Of a stretch of DNA of 64,000 bases, positions 35,588 to 43,864 are shown piece by piece (position 1 is the first letter of the stretch; each line of letters begins with the position of its first letter). Both the position numbers and the translations under genes were made by a program. The stretch is taken from positions 1 to 64,000 of the forward strand of contig JBGTQJ010000045.1 in the NCBI GenBank assembly GCA_041941305.1, in the 5' to 3' direction. The notes under the pieces are model-generated. The model searched no databases and was not told the origin of the DNA. It saw only the letters and a list, made by a program, of their open reading frames with translations. The stretch comes from JANSWP01 sp041941305. Its GTDB lineage: Bacteria > Bacteroidota > Bacteroidia > Chitinophagales > Saprospiraceae.

Positions 35588-36680
35588 TTTTTAGGTTTTT
35601 TATGACTAAAACGAAGGGGTCAAAAACTTGTGAAATATACAAATTGCCGTTCAAATTTAATGCAGTAGAGGCGGCACTAATGGTTTCTCCATTATTTTGA
35701 TACACCAAATGTGGTTCTAATGTTTTTTGATCAAGCGAATAAACCTGGATTGGAGAGTGATTTTCTGAACTTTTAGCATGTCCAGTAAATTTTAACGGGC
35801 ATGGATGGTTGACAGTCCATAGCCTGCCTTGTATATCTTCAATAAAATTATCAGCTATCGGAATTTCTAAATAGGTCTTGGAGGATACTACATTTTCTAA
35901 ATCCAAATTACCTTTTCCGATAATTTTATATTTCAAAATCTCCTTACACCCACCATTTGCCAAAACCAATGCTGCTTCCTCTTTATCTACCCAAATGCCG
36001 TTGGGATAGCAATAGGCTTCATTTATCAATTCCCACTTGTCTTTTCCGTCAAAATAAACAATGGTACCAGTTTTTGCTCCTAATACTGTGATGGTTTGAC
36101 TATAAGATGAAATGGTGTCCAAATAATTGGTGGCATAAAAACTTCCATCTGCTAATACATGTAAATCATTGGGCGCCATCATTTTTGGATTTTGCAAAAT
36201 GTGATTTTGATCCAACCACAAAGTGTCTTTTTGGATTTCAAATCTCATAACTCGATGTGTCATTTTTCCATCCAAAATATCATGTGTAATGGCGTATAGC
36301 CAATGAGTTGAATCCATATTGATTATGTCAATCCCGTGGGGATGGATGACTAAATCTGAAGGTACAATGGTAAATTCAAAAGTCTCTTCTGTTTGGGGAT
36401 TGATGCCATAAAATCCGCCATAGTCTGGATGGTCATTTTCCCTTCTTTCTGTACAGGAAACAATAATGCGGTCAAAACCTTGAGAAGTATCAATTGCCAT
36501 ATCTTCTGGTCCGGATCCAACTGAAATTTTGGTGGTTTCAAAGTTTTCCGTCATGGAGAAGTCTCCACAGCCATAAGGGGAAATGCCACAGTCGGCAAAT
36601 TCGAAGTAGATATAAGAAAAGAGGAATAGAAGAAACAAAAGCGCTAAAAGGGCCAGCAGTATTTTTTTTATAATTTTCAT
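35583..36680 (-). CDS. Paraoxonase/arylesterase-like beta-propeller protein
   Basis: I start at 36680 (MKIIKKILLALLALLFLLFL), giving an N-terminal membrane anchor or signal and 365 residues. The mature part resembles the PON/SMP-30 six-bladed propeller: ISVGSGPEDMAID, SDLVIHPHGIDI, APNDLHVLADGSFYATNYLD and YCYPNGIWVDKEE. These are the positions where PON proteins place calcium ligands (Asn, Asp, Glu). Probable activity is hydrolysis of lactones or esters, but the substrate is unknown. It ends in NLYISQVFDPFVLVI. Confidence 0.8.
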   Translation of the reverse strand: MKIIKKILLALLALLFLLFLFSYIYFEFADCGISPYGCGDFSMTENFETTKISVGSGPEDMAIDTSQGFDRIIVSCTERRENDHPDYGGFYGINPQTEETFEFTIVPSDLVIHPHGIDIINMDSTHWLYAITHDILDGKMTHRVMRFEIQKDTLWLDQNHILQNPKMMAPNDLHVLADGSFYATNYLDTISSYSQTITVLGAKTGTIVYFDGKDKWELINEAYCYPNGIWVDKEEAALVLANGGCKEILKYKIIGKGNLDLENVVSSKTYLEIPIADNFIEDIQGRLWTVNHPCPLKFTGHAKSSENHSPIQVYSLDQKTLEPHLVYQNNGETISAASTALNLNGNLYISQVFDPFVLVIKNLKK

Positions 36681-36768
36681 ACAAAAGGTATTCTGTAACA
36701 AGGCTTTTTCTGGTTATTCAAAACCTTGAACGATATTTTTTGAGGTTCTAAGACACACTACATTTTGA

Positions 36769-36776
36769 CAAATATA
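36769..36776 (-). promoter_or_regulatory. -7 box upstream of the paraoxonase-like gene
   Basis: Minus-strand TATATTTG matches TAnnTTTG, 88 bases before the chosen start at 36680. No clear -33 element was seen. Confidence 0.4.
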
Positions 36777-36998
36777 GGCGCTTAAAATTAACCCTGATAA
36801 AAAGGGTGTAAGCAAAGGTGTCTAAAATATCTCAAGCTGGGTTATGCCATTCGAAGTAAGTAAAAGTTCAATAAGCTGTAACCGAAAAAAATTAAAGTCT
36901 TTGAATTGAATGAAAAAGTAATACATGAGCATTTTTGATTTTCATTTTGATTTTCATTTGATAAAGAATCTTAGCTCGCGATTTTTTATACTTGCATT

Positions 36999-37742
36999 AT
37001 GATTCGGGAAACAGTTCAAAAAACCTTTGTAGAAGTAGACGGAAAACAGGTGCCTGCAAAAATATATCGTCAATGGCGCAATAATGTACGTTTTGCCATA
37101 GGAAAAACGGGAGCTATCCTGAGAATGCCTACCATGCTTTCAAAAAGTCAGCAGAATAAACAAATTGCAGCTTTTGAAGACTGGGTTCGGCAACAATTTT
37201 CCAAAAGAGATGCACTGAATGAGCGATTTTTTGGAAAAGGATACAATGATGGAGATGTGTTGCAAGTAGGCAATCGTAGCTATCCATTGAACATTGATTT
37301 TCTCGAAAAGAAATCACATTCTGCGCGAATGCGAGATGGCGTAATTTATTTGAAATTGGCAAAAAAAGACACAGAAGCCAATCTTCAAAAAGCCATAAAA
37401 CACTTGTTGAGTCGACTGGTAGCACAAGACTTTTTACCAGAAATCACAGAAAGAGTCCTTGAATTAAATAAGAAATATTTTCAAAAACCAATTCGAAGTG
37501 TAAATTTGAAATACAACCTTTCCAATTGGGGTAGTTGTTCCGCCAAAAGCAATATCAATCTTTCTACCCGCCTGCTTTTTGCACCGGATTCGGTTATTGA
37601 CTATGTCATCATCCATGAATTGGCACACCTCATCGAAATGAATCATTCTCCACGTTTTTGGGCAATAGTTAAAAAAGCAATGCCCGACTACCAGCAAAAA
37701 GAAAAATGGCTCAAGCAAAACGGAAAGTACTGCGATTTTTAA
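36999..37742 (+). CDS. YgjP/SprT-like zinc metallopeptidase (DUF45)
   Basis: This 247-residue protein of the DUF45/YgjP family has no signal peptide. The zinc motif is IIHELAHLIEMNHSPRFWAI (His206, Glu207, His210), and the family hallmark NWGSCSAKSNINLSTRLLFA lies about 30 residues before it. The C-terminus PDYQQKEKWLKQNG is also typical. Members of this family are often near restriction or repair genes, but here it is alone. The substrate is unknown. Confidence 0.9.
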   Translation: MIRETVQKTFVEVDGKQVPAKIYRQWRNNVRFAIGKTGAILRMPTMLSKSQQNKQIAAFEDWVRQQFSKRDALNERFFGKGYNDGDVLQVGNRSYPLNIDFLEKKSHSARMRDGVIYLKLAKKDTEANLQKAIKHLLSRLVAQDFLPEITERVLELNKKYFQKPIRSVNLKYNLSNWGSCSAKSNINLSTRLLFAPDSVIDYVIIHELAHLIEMNHSPRFWAIVKKAMPDYQQKEKWLKQNGKYCDF

Positions 37743-37803
37743 TTCCTTAATTCTTTAATTCTTTCATTCCTTAATTTCCCCATTAAAGCGCTACCCCTTT
37801 GTG

Positions 37804-38000
37804 TAGTTTTGCCTAATCAAACGGGACTTCTGTCGAAAACAGGCAACTTTCCTACCCTCCTTTTGTCTATCCGAATGTATCTTGGGAGAAATCTTTAAAA
37901 ATTTAAACTCCTCAGCCCAACTAAGAAATAGTTTTGTTTAGATAAGTAGTTACGCATAATCCGGGGTGCCCGACTGTTATTACTGGCATTCCGGTTTTTT
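37804..38000 (+). ncRNA. Candidate noncoding RNA upstream of a strong terminator
   Basis: A -7 box TAGTTTTG (37804-37811) is followed by about 180 bases without a plausible coding frame, and then a Rho-independent terminator (37961-38000). This gives a candidate transcript of about 180-190 nt. Possible internal pairing includes TTGGG near 37880 with CCCAA near 37917. I do not recognise a known family. A 6S-like length is noted, but no 6S-type long stem was found. The -33 element is missing. Confidence 0.3.
37961..38000 (+). terminator. Rho-independent terminator not linked to a coding gene
   Basis: CCGGGGTGCC (37961-37970) pairs with GGCATTCCGG (37985-37994) using two G-T pairs, with a 14-base loop, followed by six T. 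It is 220 bases after the YgjP-like stop, too far to be an obvious terminator for that gene. Confidence 0.75.
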
Positions 38001-38024
38001 ATTTTCTGTTAACGCCATATCTGG

Positions 38025-38148
38025 TGCTGATACCACTGAGTAAAGGTATGTGAGCATGTCAAGTGGTGTTAGCAGCGTTCAGGTTAGCAAATCTTTTTCT
38101 GCTCACACCATTTTCCACCCCACTTTTCTAGCCACAATGGTATTAGCA
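38025..38148 (+). repeat. Two tandem hairpins with near-identical stems
   Basis: Hairpin 1: TGCTGATACCACT (38025-38037) pairs with AGTGGTGTTAGCA (38062-38074) over 13 positions with two G-T pairs and a 24-base loop. Hairpin 2: TGCTCACACCATT (38100-38112) pairs with AATGGTATTAGCA (38136-38148) over 11 of 13 positions with a 23-base loop. The left and right arms are exchangeable between the hairpins. Loop 1 GTGAGCA (38050-38056) is complementary to TGCTCAC (38100-38106). The G-T pairs point to RNA. No known family was recognised. Confidence 0.65.
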
Positions 38149-38427
38149 GAGGGGCCTACTGGATTTTTATTTTCAAATTGTCATCTTCACAGAAATAAGT
38201 AGTATCTCTCGAAGCGGACGCTACTGCTCTTTCCTTCCAGATTCTTTACTATGTATCCCTCCACTGCAAGAGACACTAACCATGACTTTTGATAATATCC
38301 TGATGCACCGAAATGAAATATACCCACCCAACTGCCTGTAAACTGAAGCCCAAAAAATGCTATTCTATTCTTTTTACCTGTTGATAGAGGATTAGTGTCT
38401 TTTCGTAGAATCCATATACTTGATAAA

Positions 38428-38487
38428 TTGAATGGTCGTTTTTAGCCCTTGAATCAAAAACTTCCAATTATGAAAACGACCATTCAA
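38428..38487 (+). promoter_or_regulatory. 15-bp inverted repeat enclosing a start codon
   Basis: TTGAATGGTCGTTTT (38428-38442) is perfectly complementary to AAAACGACCATTCAA (38473-38487). The loop of 30 bases contains the ATG at 38470, and the right arm is codons 2-6 of the small membrane protein. In RNA the stem would sit just behind the initiation codon and could control translation. Confidence 0.7.
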
Positions 38488-38796
38488 AAAAATGTCATTT
38501 ACGGGTATTTGGGTTTGGGCGGATTGATGTTTTTTGGAATATTCCTAAGCTCAAAACTTCGAACACCTTCCGAAAATGTTTTTGGGAACCTGGACAATGC
38601 CATATCCCAGTTAGTACTTGAAGTGTATGCACTTTATGGATTTGGATTGATTGTATTGTTCTCCAGTGCTTTGGGCTGTTGGTTGAGTTTTCGAAAGAAA
38701 CAAATGAGGTATCAGAGGACCTTTCAAATCTGCTTCGTATTTGCTCTGGTCTATTTCATTTTTCTCTTTTTATTGGGATATGAAGTTTCATTTTGA
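38470..38796 (+). CDS. Small membrane protein, unknown function
   Basis: Starting at ATG 38470 gives 108 residues with three predicted membrane helices (YGYLGLGGLMFFGIFLSS, ALYGFGLIVLFSSALGCWL, FQICFVFALVYFIFLFLLG) and short charged loops. An upstream in-frame TTG is possible but less likely. I recognise no family. The gene is preceded by a long noncoding region with RNA-like structure, and its start lies inside a 15-bp inverted repeat, so its expression may be controlled at translation. It is followed by the flavin reductase-like gene after about 100 bases. Confidence 0.6.
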   Translation: MKTTIQKNVIYGYLGLGGLMFFGIFLSSKLRTPSENVFGNLDNAISQLVLEVYALYGFGLIVLFSSALGCWLSFRKKQMRYQRTFQICFVFALVYFIFLFLLGYEVSF

Positions 38797-38894
38797 AAAT
38801 AACCTAAATTATTAATGACTTTGTTGGGAAAATGATGATAGGATCTCATTAATTTCGCGACCGTTTTATCATTTTCTCAACAAAATCAGTTTAA

Positions 38895-39788
38895 ATGTTG
38901 ACTATTGATCCAAAGACAACGCCTACCCGAGACCTACACCAATTTCTATTAGGCTCAGTTGCCCCTCGTCCAATTGCTTTTGTGAGTACCATTGACAATG
39001 AGGGCAATCCGAATCTCGCACCTTATAGTTTTTTCAATGCTTTCAGCTCCAATCCGCCGATTTTAGTTTTTTCTTCAAATCGAAGGGTAGTAGATAATAC
39101 GACTAAAGATACGCTTGCAAATGTTCAGGAGACAAAAGAAGTAGTGATCAATGTAGTTAGTCATAGCATCGTGCGACAAATGGCAGTCACCAGTATCCAA
39201 TTTGATACAAGTATAAGCGAATTTGAAAAATCTGGATTAACTCCCATACCTTCTGATTTCGTTAAACCTTTTAGGGTTAAGGAGTCTCCTGTGCAGATGG
39301 AGTGCAAGGTGAATGATATTATTACCCTGGGAGAACACGGTGGAGCAGGCCACCTGGTGATTTGTCAAGTACTCAGAATGCACATTGATGAAAATGTTGT
39401 TGATGGGAACAACCGAATTGATCCCCACAAAATTGACTTGATGGGCCGCATGGGCAGGGCTTATTATTCCAGGGCAAGTGGGGCTGCTATACAAACAATT
39501 GTGCAGGCTGTAACCGAACTTAGCATTGGCTATGATCAGTTGCCAGAAGGTATTAAAAATAGTGGAATTTTGACGGGGAATAACCTGGGACAATTGGCTG
39601 GATTGAAAAGGATTCCAACAGAAGAAGAAATTTCAGCAGTAATGGAAAATGACAATAGGATACAGGAAATTTTTAAGAAAGATGGAGTGAAGGAAGGCTT
39701 GCAGTATTATGCCAAAGAAATTTTAGATTTGGATGATTCAAAAAGAGAATATGCTGCGCAAATTGCCTGGCTAAGTACTCGTTTATAA
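38895..39788 (+). CDS. Flavin reductase-like FMN-binding protein
   Basis: This 297-residue cytosolic protein belongs to the flavin reductase-like/DIM6-NTAB family. The N-terminal split-barrel has SVAPRPIAFVSTIDNEGNPN, then LAPYSFFNAFSSNPPILVFS and KDTLANVQETKEVVINVVS, which together form the FMN and NAD(P)H site. The last 90 residues are a C-terminal helical extension seen in many Bacteroidota members. It would reduce flavin or act as an FMN protein in oxidoreductase systems. No partner monooxygenase is nearby. Confidence 0.9.
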   Translation: MLTIDPKTTPTRDLHQFLLGSVAPRPIAFVSTIDNEGNPNLAPYSFFNAFSSNPPILVFSSNRRVVDNTTKDTLANVQETKEVVINVVSHSIVRQMAVTSIQFDTSISEFEKSGLTPIPSDFVKPFRVKESPVQMECKVNDIITLGEHGGAGHLVICQVLRMHIDENVVDGNNRIDPHKIDLMGRMGRAYYSRASGAAIQTIVQAVTELSIGYDQLPEGIKNSGILTGNNLGQLAGLKRIPTEEEISAVMENDNRIQEIFKKDGVKEGLQYYAKEILDLDDSKREYAAQIAWLSTRL

Positions 39789-39837
39789 AGGCGATTAAAA
39801 AAATAAGGTAAAAACCTGTATAACTAAGCTTTTTTCT

Positions 39838-39845
39838 TACCTTTG
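39838..39845 (+). promoter_or_regulatory. -7 box for rplY
   Basis: TACCTTTG matches TAnnTTTG 48 bases before the L25 start. The -33 position has no clear TTG. The distance is reasonable for a ribosomal protein promoter. Confidence 0.5.
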
Positions 39846-39892
39846 CGCTCCTTTTTGAAAAAACGTGTTAAACGCTATAAATTTTAAAGATT

Positions 39893-40513
39893 ATGCAAAC
39901 GGTAGCAGTTAACGGATCAGCAAGAACAGCATTAGGAAAAAAATCTGCAAAATCTGCCAGAAGAGAGGGTGCAATCCCTTGTGTTATGTATGGTGGAAAT
40001 GAAAATATTCACTTTACCACTACTTTGAAGGATGTCAAAAGTTTGATTTTCACTCCAGAATTCAAAGTAGCAGAAGTTAATGTAGATGGAGCCACACATC
40101 GCTGTATTGTTAAGGATGTTCAGTATCATCCTGTAAAAGATACAATTCGACACATTGATTTCTTAAAATTGATTGATGGACGTCCTGTACAACTAGAATT
40201 ACCTGTAAGATTTGTGGGTACTTCCCCTGGTGTAAAAGGTGGTGGTTCATTGATCCAAAACTTGAGAAGGGTGAAGGTTAAAACCACTCCTGAAAAAATG
40301 ATTGATGTGTTAACTTTGGATATTTCTGAATTGCAGTTAGGCTTTTCTATCCGAATCAGAGATATTCAGCCAGAAGAAGGAGTAGAAATTATAAATCCTC
40401 CTGGTACCCCAGTAGCATCTGTTGAAGTACCAAGAGCATTGAGAAGTGCCGAAGCCGGTGCGGCTGCAGAAGGGGAAGAAGAAGCAGCAGAAGAAGCAGC
40501 AACAGAAGAATAA
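39893..40513 (+). CDS. rplY: 50S ribosomal protein L25 (CTC form)
   Basis: This 206-residue long form of L25 binds 5S rRNA in the large subunit. The N-terminal L25 domain has SARTALGKKSAKSARREGAI and PCVMYGGNENIHF. The CTC/TL5 C-terminal beta domain follows (IDFLKLIDGRPVQLELPVRF, then GVKGGGSLIQNLRRVKVKTT). The protein ends in an acidic Ala/Glu tail, a common addition in Bacteroidota. pth, a usual neighbour, is not next to it. It has its own -7 box and terminator. Confidence 0.96.
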   Translation: MQTVAVNGSARTALGKKSAKSARREGAIPCVMYGGNENIHFTTTLKDVKSLIFTPEFKVAEVNVDGATHRCIVKDVQYHPVKDTIRHIDFLKLIDGRPVQLELPVRFVGTSPGVKGGGSLIQNLRRVKVKTTPEKMIDVLTLDISELQLGFSIRIRDIQPEEGVEIINPPGTPVASVEVPRALRSAEAGAAAEGEEEAAEEAATEE

Positions 40514-40543
40514 TTTATTGTTCAAATAATAGTTATATTCGAG

Positions 40544-40580
40544 GCGGTGTAAGGAGTTTTCCTTACACCGCTTTTGTTTT
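40544..40580 (+). terminator. Rho-independent terminator of rplY
   Basis: GCGGTGTAAGG (40544-40554) pairs with CCTTACACCGC (40561-40571), closed by one more A-T pair over a 4-base loop, followed by TTTTGTTTT. It lies 31 bases after the L25 stop. Confidence 0.9.
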
Positions 40581-40588
40581 AGTAGTGA

Positions 40589-40621
40589 TGAGTCCACTTC
40601 GAAAACTAAGGAGTGGACTCA
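40589..40621 (+). promoter_or_regulatory. Hairpin upstream of the amidase gene
   Basis: TGAGTCCACT (40589-40598) and AGTGGACTCA (40612-40621) form a perfect 10-bp stem with a 13-base loop, 26 bases before the next start. It could be an operator or a leader structure; no factor is known. Confidence 0.5.
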
Positions 40622-40647
40622 GGGTTCCTTAATCAATTCCGTTTGAA

Positions 40648-41427
40648 ATGTCTAATCTTCGAATTACCACCATTCAGTCACAACTCCATTGGGAAGATAT
40701 TGACGCCAACCTTGAAGGGTTTACCCAAAAATTGTCGGAACTAAACACAAATACAGATCTCATCATTTTACCTGAAATGTTTACGACTGGTTTTAGCATG
40801 AATGCAGAAAATTTGGCAGAAGAGATGTATGGCAAAACCATCAATTGGCTAAAGACGCAAGCTGCTAATCATCAGTCAATTATCACTGGCAGCTTTATTG
40901 CAACTGAAGATGGCAGGTACTATAACCGCCTCGTTTGGATGCGTCCGGATGGTAGTTTTGAGACCTATGACAAAAGGCATTTGTTTACCCTTGCCAAAGA
41001 GCATGAAACATACAGACAAGGCACAAAAAAGCTGATTGTTGAATATAATGGATGGAAAATATGCCCTTTGATTTGTTACGATTTGCGCTTTCCGGTTTGG
41101 AGTAGAAATGTCGAAGATTATGATCTACTGATTTACATGGCAAATTGGCCCCTTACGCGAAACCATCATTGGAAAAGCTTATTGATGGCTCGTGCTATTG
41201 AAAACCAGTCTTATACCATTGGGGTCAATTGCGTAGGGAAAGATGGCAATGGCTTTGAATACTCAGGAGATACCTCCATCATCGACTTTTCAGGGTCGAT
41301 GATTTATCAAATTTCCAATTCAGAAAACGTTTTCACAATTACCTTGGAAAAAGAAAAACAGCAATCCTACCGAGATAAATTGAATTTCTTGCCAGATAAA
41401 GATTCCTTTGAGATAAAAATGTCATAA
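40648..41427 (+). CDS. Carbon-nitrogen hydrolase, omega-amidase type
   Basis: This 259-residue nitrilase-superfamily enzyme has the Glu-Lys-Cys triad: Glu in DLIILPEMFTTGFSMN, Lys in YDKRHLFTLAKEHETY and Cys in ICPLICYDLRFPVWSR. The sequence pattern fits YafV/omega-amidase, which hydrolyses alpha-ketoglutaramate or alpha-ketosuccinamate made in methionine salvage. It is cytosolic, with no signal. Its stop overlaps the start of the lipid kinase gene (TAATG), so the two are translationally coupled. Confidence 0.9.
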   Translation: MSNLRITTIQSQLHWEDIDANLEGFTQKLSELNTNTDLIILPEMFTTGFSMNAENLAEEMYGKTINWLKTQAANHQSIITGSFIATEDGRYYNRLVWMRPDGSFETYDKRHLFTLAKEHETYRQGTKKLIVEYNGWKICPLICYDLRFPVWSRNVEDYDLLIYMANWPLTRNHHWKSLLMARAIENQSYTIGVNCVGKDGNGFEYSGDTSIIDFSGSMIYQISNSENVFTITLEKEKQQSYRDKLNFLPDKDSFEIKMS

Positions 41428-42365
41428 TGGAAAATGCAAGGGAAAATCAATGGCTGATAATCGCCAATCCTGCCGCAGGAAATGGGAAAGTTCAGCAGCG
41501 GTGGAATGAAATTGAATCCTTGCTTCACAAATTTCAATTTGACTTTCAGGTTTGGTTCACAGAAAAAGCAGGACATGGGATTGAATTGACAAAAAAAGGG
41601 ATTGAATACGGGTTTAGGAAAATTATAGCTGTAGGTGGCGATGGTACCGGGCATGAGGTCATCAATGGTATTTTGGGACAAACCATTTGTCCTAGTACAG
41701 CGGTTCTCTTTAGCCTTTTGACAGTAGGAACGGGAAACGATTGGATAAAAACGCACAAGATTCCAAGGCGATTTGAAAAATGGCTCCCCTTGTTGAAAAA
41801 AGAAAAAACGATCTTTCAGGATGTTGGATTGATTCGATATTCGAGAAATAACGAGATGCTTCAGCATTATTTTTACAATGTAGCTGGGTTGGCTTATGAT
41901 GGATTCCTGGGAAAGGTATTGAGTGAACGATCTGACAAAATCACCAATAAATTTCTATACCTTATTAGCATCTCAAAGTGGCTTTTCAAATATCGCCTTC
42001 GCAAAGTCCGTATTCAATTTAATGACCAAAAAGTTGAAGGTTATTTCTACACTATCAATGCTGGGATCTGTCGCTTTTCTGGGGGAGGAATGCAATTTGT
42101 ACCTCATGCTATTCCGGATGATGGCAAATTTGCCTTGACCATTGTAAAAAAAATCCCCAAATGGTTGGTATTGGTATTAACGCCCTTTTATTATAACGGG
42201 AAACTGAACTGGTTGCCTTTTGTAGATTTATATCGAACAAAAAAAATAAGCATAGAGGCTTTGGAGAAACATCCAACCTTTCTGGAAGCAGATGGTAAAT
42301 ATTTAGGAGAAACGCCAGTAGAATTGGAAATTATTGAACGAGGATTGAGAATAGCAATACCTTAG
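41427..42365 (+). CDS. Diacylglycerol/lipid kinase family protein
   Basis: This 312-residue protein of the DAGK catalytic (YegS/LCB5) family has the nucleotide-binding motif IIAVGGDGTGHEVINGILG and, before it, IIANPAAGNGKVQQRW. It then has VGTGNDWIKTHKIPR and a beta-rich C-terminal half with FSGGGMQFVPHAIPDDG and EADGKYLGETPVELEI. It phosphorylates a lipid hydroxyl, probably at the inner membrane; the substrate is unknown. It overlaps the amidase gene by one base and ends six bases from a convergent gene. Confidence 0.92.
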   Translation: MENARENQWLIIANPAAGNGKVQQRWNEIESLLHKFQFDFQVWFTEKAGHGIELTKKGIEYGFRKIIAVGGDGTGHEVINGILGQTICPSTAVLFSLLTVGTGNDWIKTHKIPRRFEKWLPLLKKEKTIFQDVGLIRYSRNNEMLQHYFYNVAGLAYDGFLGKVLSERSDKITNKFLYLISISKWLFKYRLRKVRIQFNDQKVEGYFYTINAGICRFSGGGMQFVPHAIPDDGKFALTIVKKIPKWLVLVLTPFYYNGKLNWLPFVDLYRTKKISIEALEKHPTFLEADGKYLGETPVELEIIERGLRIAIP

Positions 42366-42370
42366 ATCAC

Positions 42371-43819
42371 TCAGTTTTCCCAGCCTTTGGCTTCTTGCTC
42401 GACATGTGTCAAATCTATCTTGACCCCATATTTTTCTGCCAGGTGTTTGGCCAGACAATCTGCGCCATAAACCGAACGGTGTTGACCGCCAGTACATCCA
42501 AAATTGACCGTTAGATTAGTAAAACTTCTTTCAATGTAGTCTTCCACTGCTTTATCAACAATTCGGTAAATATCATTTAGAAATTCTGTCATTTGGCTGT
42601 GGTGTTGCAGAAAATTGATAACGGGTTCGTCTCTTCCCGTTAGTTTTTTATAGGGTTCATATCGACCAGGATTGTGGACAAAGCGGCAATCAAAAATAAA
42701 TCCTCCACCATGTCCTGAAGGGTCTTCCGGAATTCCTTTTTTGAAAGAAAAACTATTAATTTTTACCGTAAGCAGACTGGAAGTTCCTTTTATCTTATCG
42801 AAAGGTTCAAATTTTTTCGAAGCAATGACGGCGTTTAAAGCACGTTCTAATTCCGGAATCGCTACAGGTGGTTTGGCATTTTCCAGCACCCATTTCACAC
42901 TTCTGATGGCAAAAGGGATGTTTTTGATAAAAATCTCTTTCCGTTCATATAGCCCTCTGAATCCATAAGTCCCGAATGCCTGAATGCGCCGAATGAGCAC
43001 ATAACCATAGAAGTATTCAATGAACTTTTCGCGATTGACTTCCGTGAGTTTTTCTAATGTATTTAAATAATGTTCCAGGAGTGATTCAATGATGTCCTGA
43101 GGTATATTGGCTTTCGGTTGATAAAGAAGAGAAGCCAAATCGTATTGTTTTGCTCCTTTCCTGCCTCCCTGATAGTCAATAAAATACGGCTCGCCACCCT
43201 TTATCATGATATTTCGGGTTTGGAAATCTCGAAACATGAAATGTGCTCCATTCGCCTGTAAAAGGTAATCAGCAAATCGATGGAAATCATCTTCCAAAGC
43301 CTGCTCATCAAAAGGAATATTGGCGAGTTTTAAAAAATAATATTTGAAGGTGTTGAAATCCCAAAGCATGGATTGTTTGTCAAAAGATGCACGAGGGTAA
43401 CAAACACTGTAGTCCAAACCCTGTCCTCCTTCCACCTGTAGATGTGCCAGTTTTTCAACTACCTTTTTGTAAATTTGAACCAGGTAATCCGGAAAGTAAT
43501 CGCCTTTTTGAAGTAAATAACTGTACAAGGTCGTAGCACCAAGATCTTCCTGTAGGTAAACGTCGTGTTCTGCATCTTCTGCGAAGATGTCAGGAACTGG
43601 TAATGCTTTCGACTTGAAATGTTTAGAGAAAGTGAGGAACGCTTTATTTTCCTTTTTGTCTGCGTTGTAAGCGCCAACAGCGGATTTGCCTTTTGAGGAA
43701 AGCCGATAATAGATGCGGTGAGAAGCAGAAGGGGCTAGTGGTAAAATGAGTTCAGGGGTTTCCCCTGCCCATTGCTCGTATAATTCAGAAAGCAGCGCTT
43801 CAATTTTGTGGTTGGTCAT
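42371..43819 (-). CDS. AmgK-like sugar kinase fused to RapZ C-terminal domain
   Basis: This 482-residue protein has two domains. Residues about 1-330 form an aminoglycoside-phosphotransferase-like kinase with FMFRDFQTRNIMI (catalytic Asp and Asn), FIDYQGGRKGAKQYDLASLL and an N-terminal ATP lobe, most like AmgK, the N-acetylmuramate/GlcNAc anomeric kinase of cell-wall recycling. Residues about 350-480 are a RapZ C-terminal domain (VNFGCTGGQHRSVYGADCLA), which in E. coli binds glucosamine-6-phosphate. The N-terminal P-loop domain of RapZ is absent. The fusion suggests an amino-sugar kinase whose activity is sensed or controlled by amino-sugar phosphates. A MurU-like nucleotidyltransferase is not in view. 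Confidence 0.88.
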   Translation of the reverse strand: MTNHKIEALLSELYEQWAGETPELILPLAPSASHRIYYRLSSKGKSAVGAYNADKKENKAFLTFSKHFKSKALPVPDIFAEDAEHDVYLQEDLGATTLYSYLLQKGDYFPDYLVQIYKKVVEKLAHLQVEGGQGLDYSVCYPRASFDKQSMLWDFNTFKYYFLKLANIPFDEQALEDDFHRFADYLLQANGAHFMFRDFQTRNIMIKGGEPYFIDYQGGRKGAKQYDLASLLYQPKANIPQDIIESLLEHYLNTLEKLTEVNREKFIEYFYGYVLIRRIQAFGTYGFRGLYERKEIFIKNIPFAIRSVKWVLENAKPPVAIPELERALNAVIASKKFEPFDKIKGTSSLLTVKINSFSFKKGIPEDPSGHGGGFIFDCRFVHNPGRYEPYKKLTGRDEPVINFLQHHSQMTEFLNDIYRIVDKAVEDYIERSFTNLTVNFGCTGGQHRSVYGADCLAKHLAEKYGVKIDLTHVEQEAKGWEN

Positions 43820-43864
43820 AGAAAAGTGTTGTTCAAAAATGGCTCAAGATAGTTTAAACATGAG

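Noticed and set aside
37743..37790. AATTCCTTAATTCTTT-type tandem words after the YgjP-like gene considered as a CRISPR or regulatory array
   Set aside because: The units are short, degenerate and without spacers; only low-complexity sequence.
38011..38148. Integron attC-like site (GTTAACG and GTTAGCA motifs with imperfect palindromes)
   Set aside because: The core sites do not match the attC GTTRRRY/RYYYAAC rule and there is no integrase or cassette array.
37804..38448. tmRNA, RNase P RNA or SRP RNA
   Set aside because: None of the hallmark sequences (tRNA-like ends with CCA, GAGGAAAGTCC, GGAAGGAAGCAG) were found in the stretch.
38895..38898. Promoter of the flavin reductase gene near TAATTTCG
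   Set aside because: The last T and spacing do not match TAnnTTTG and the -33 element is poor.
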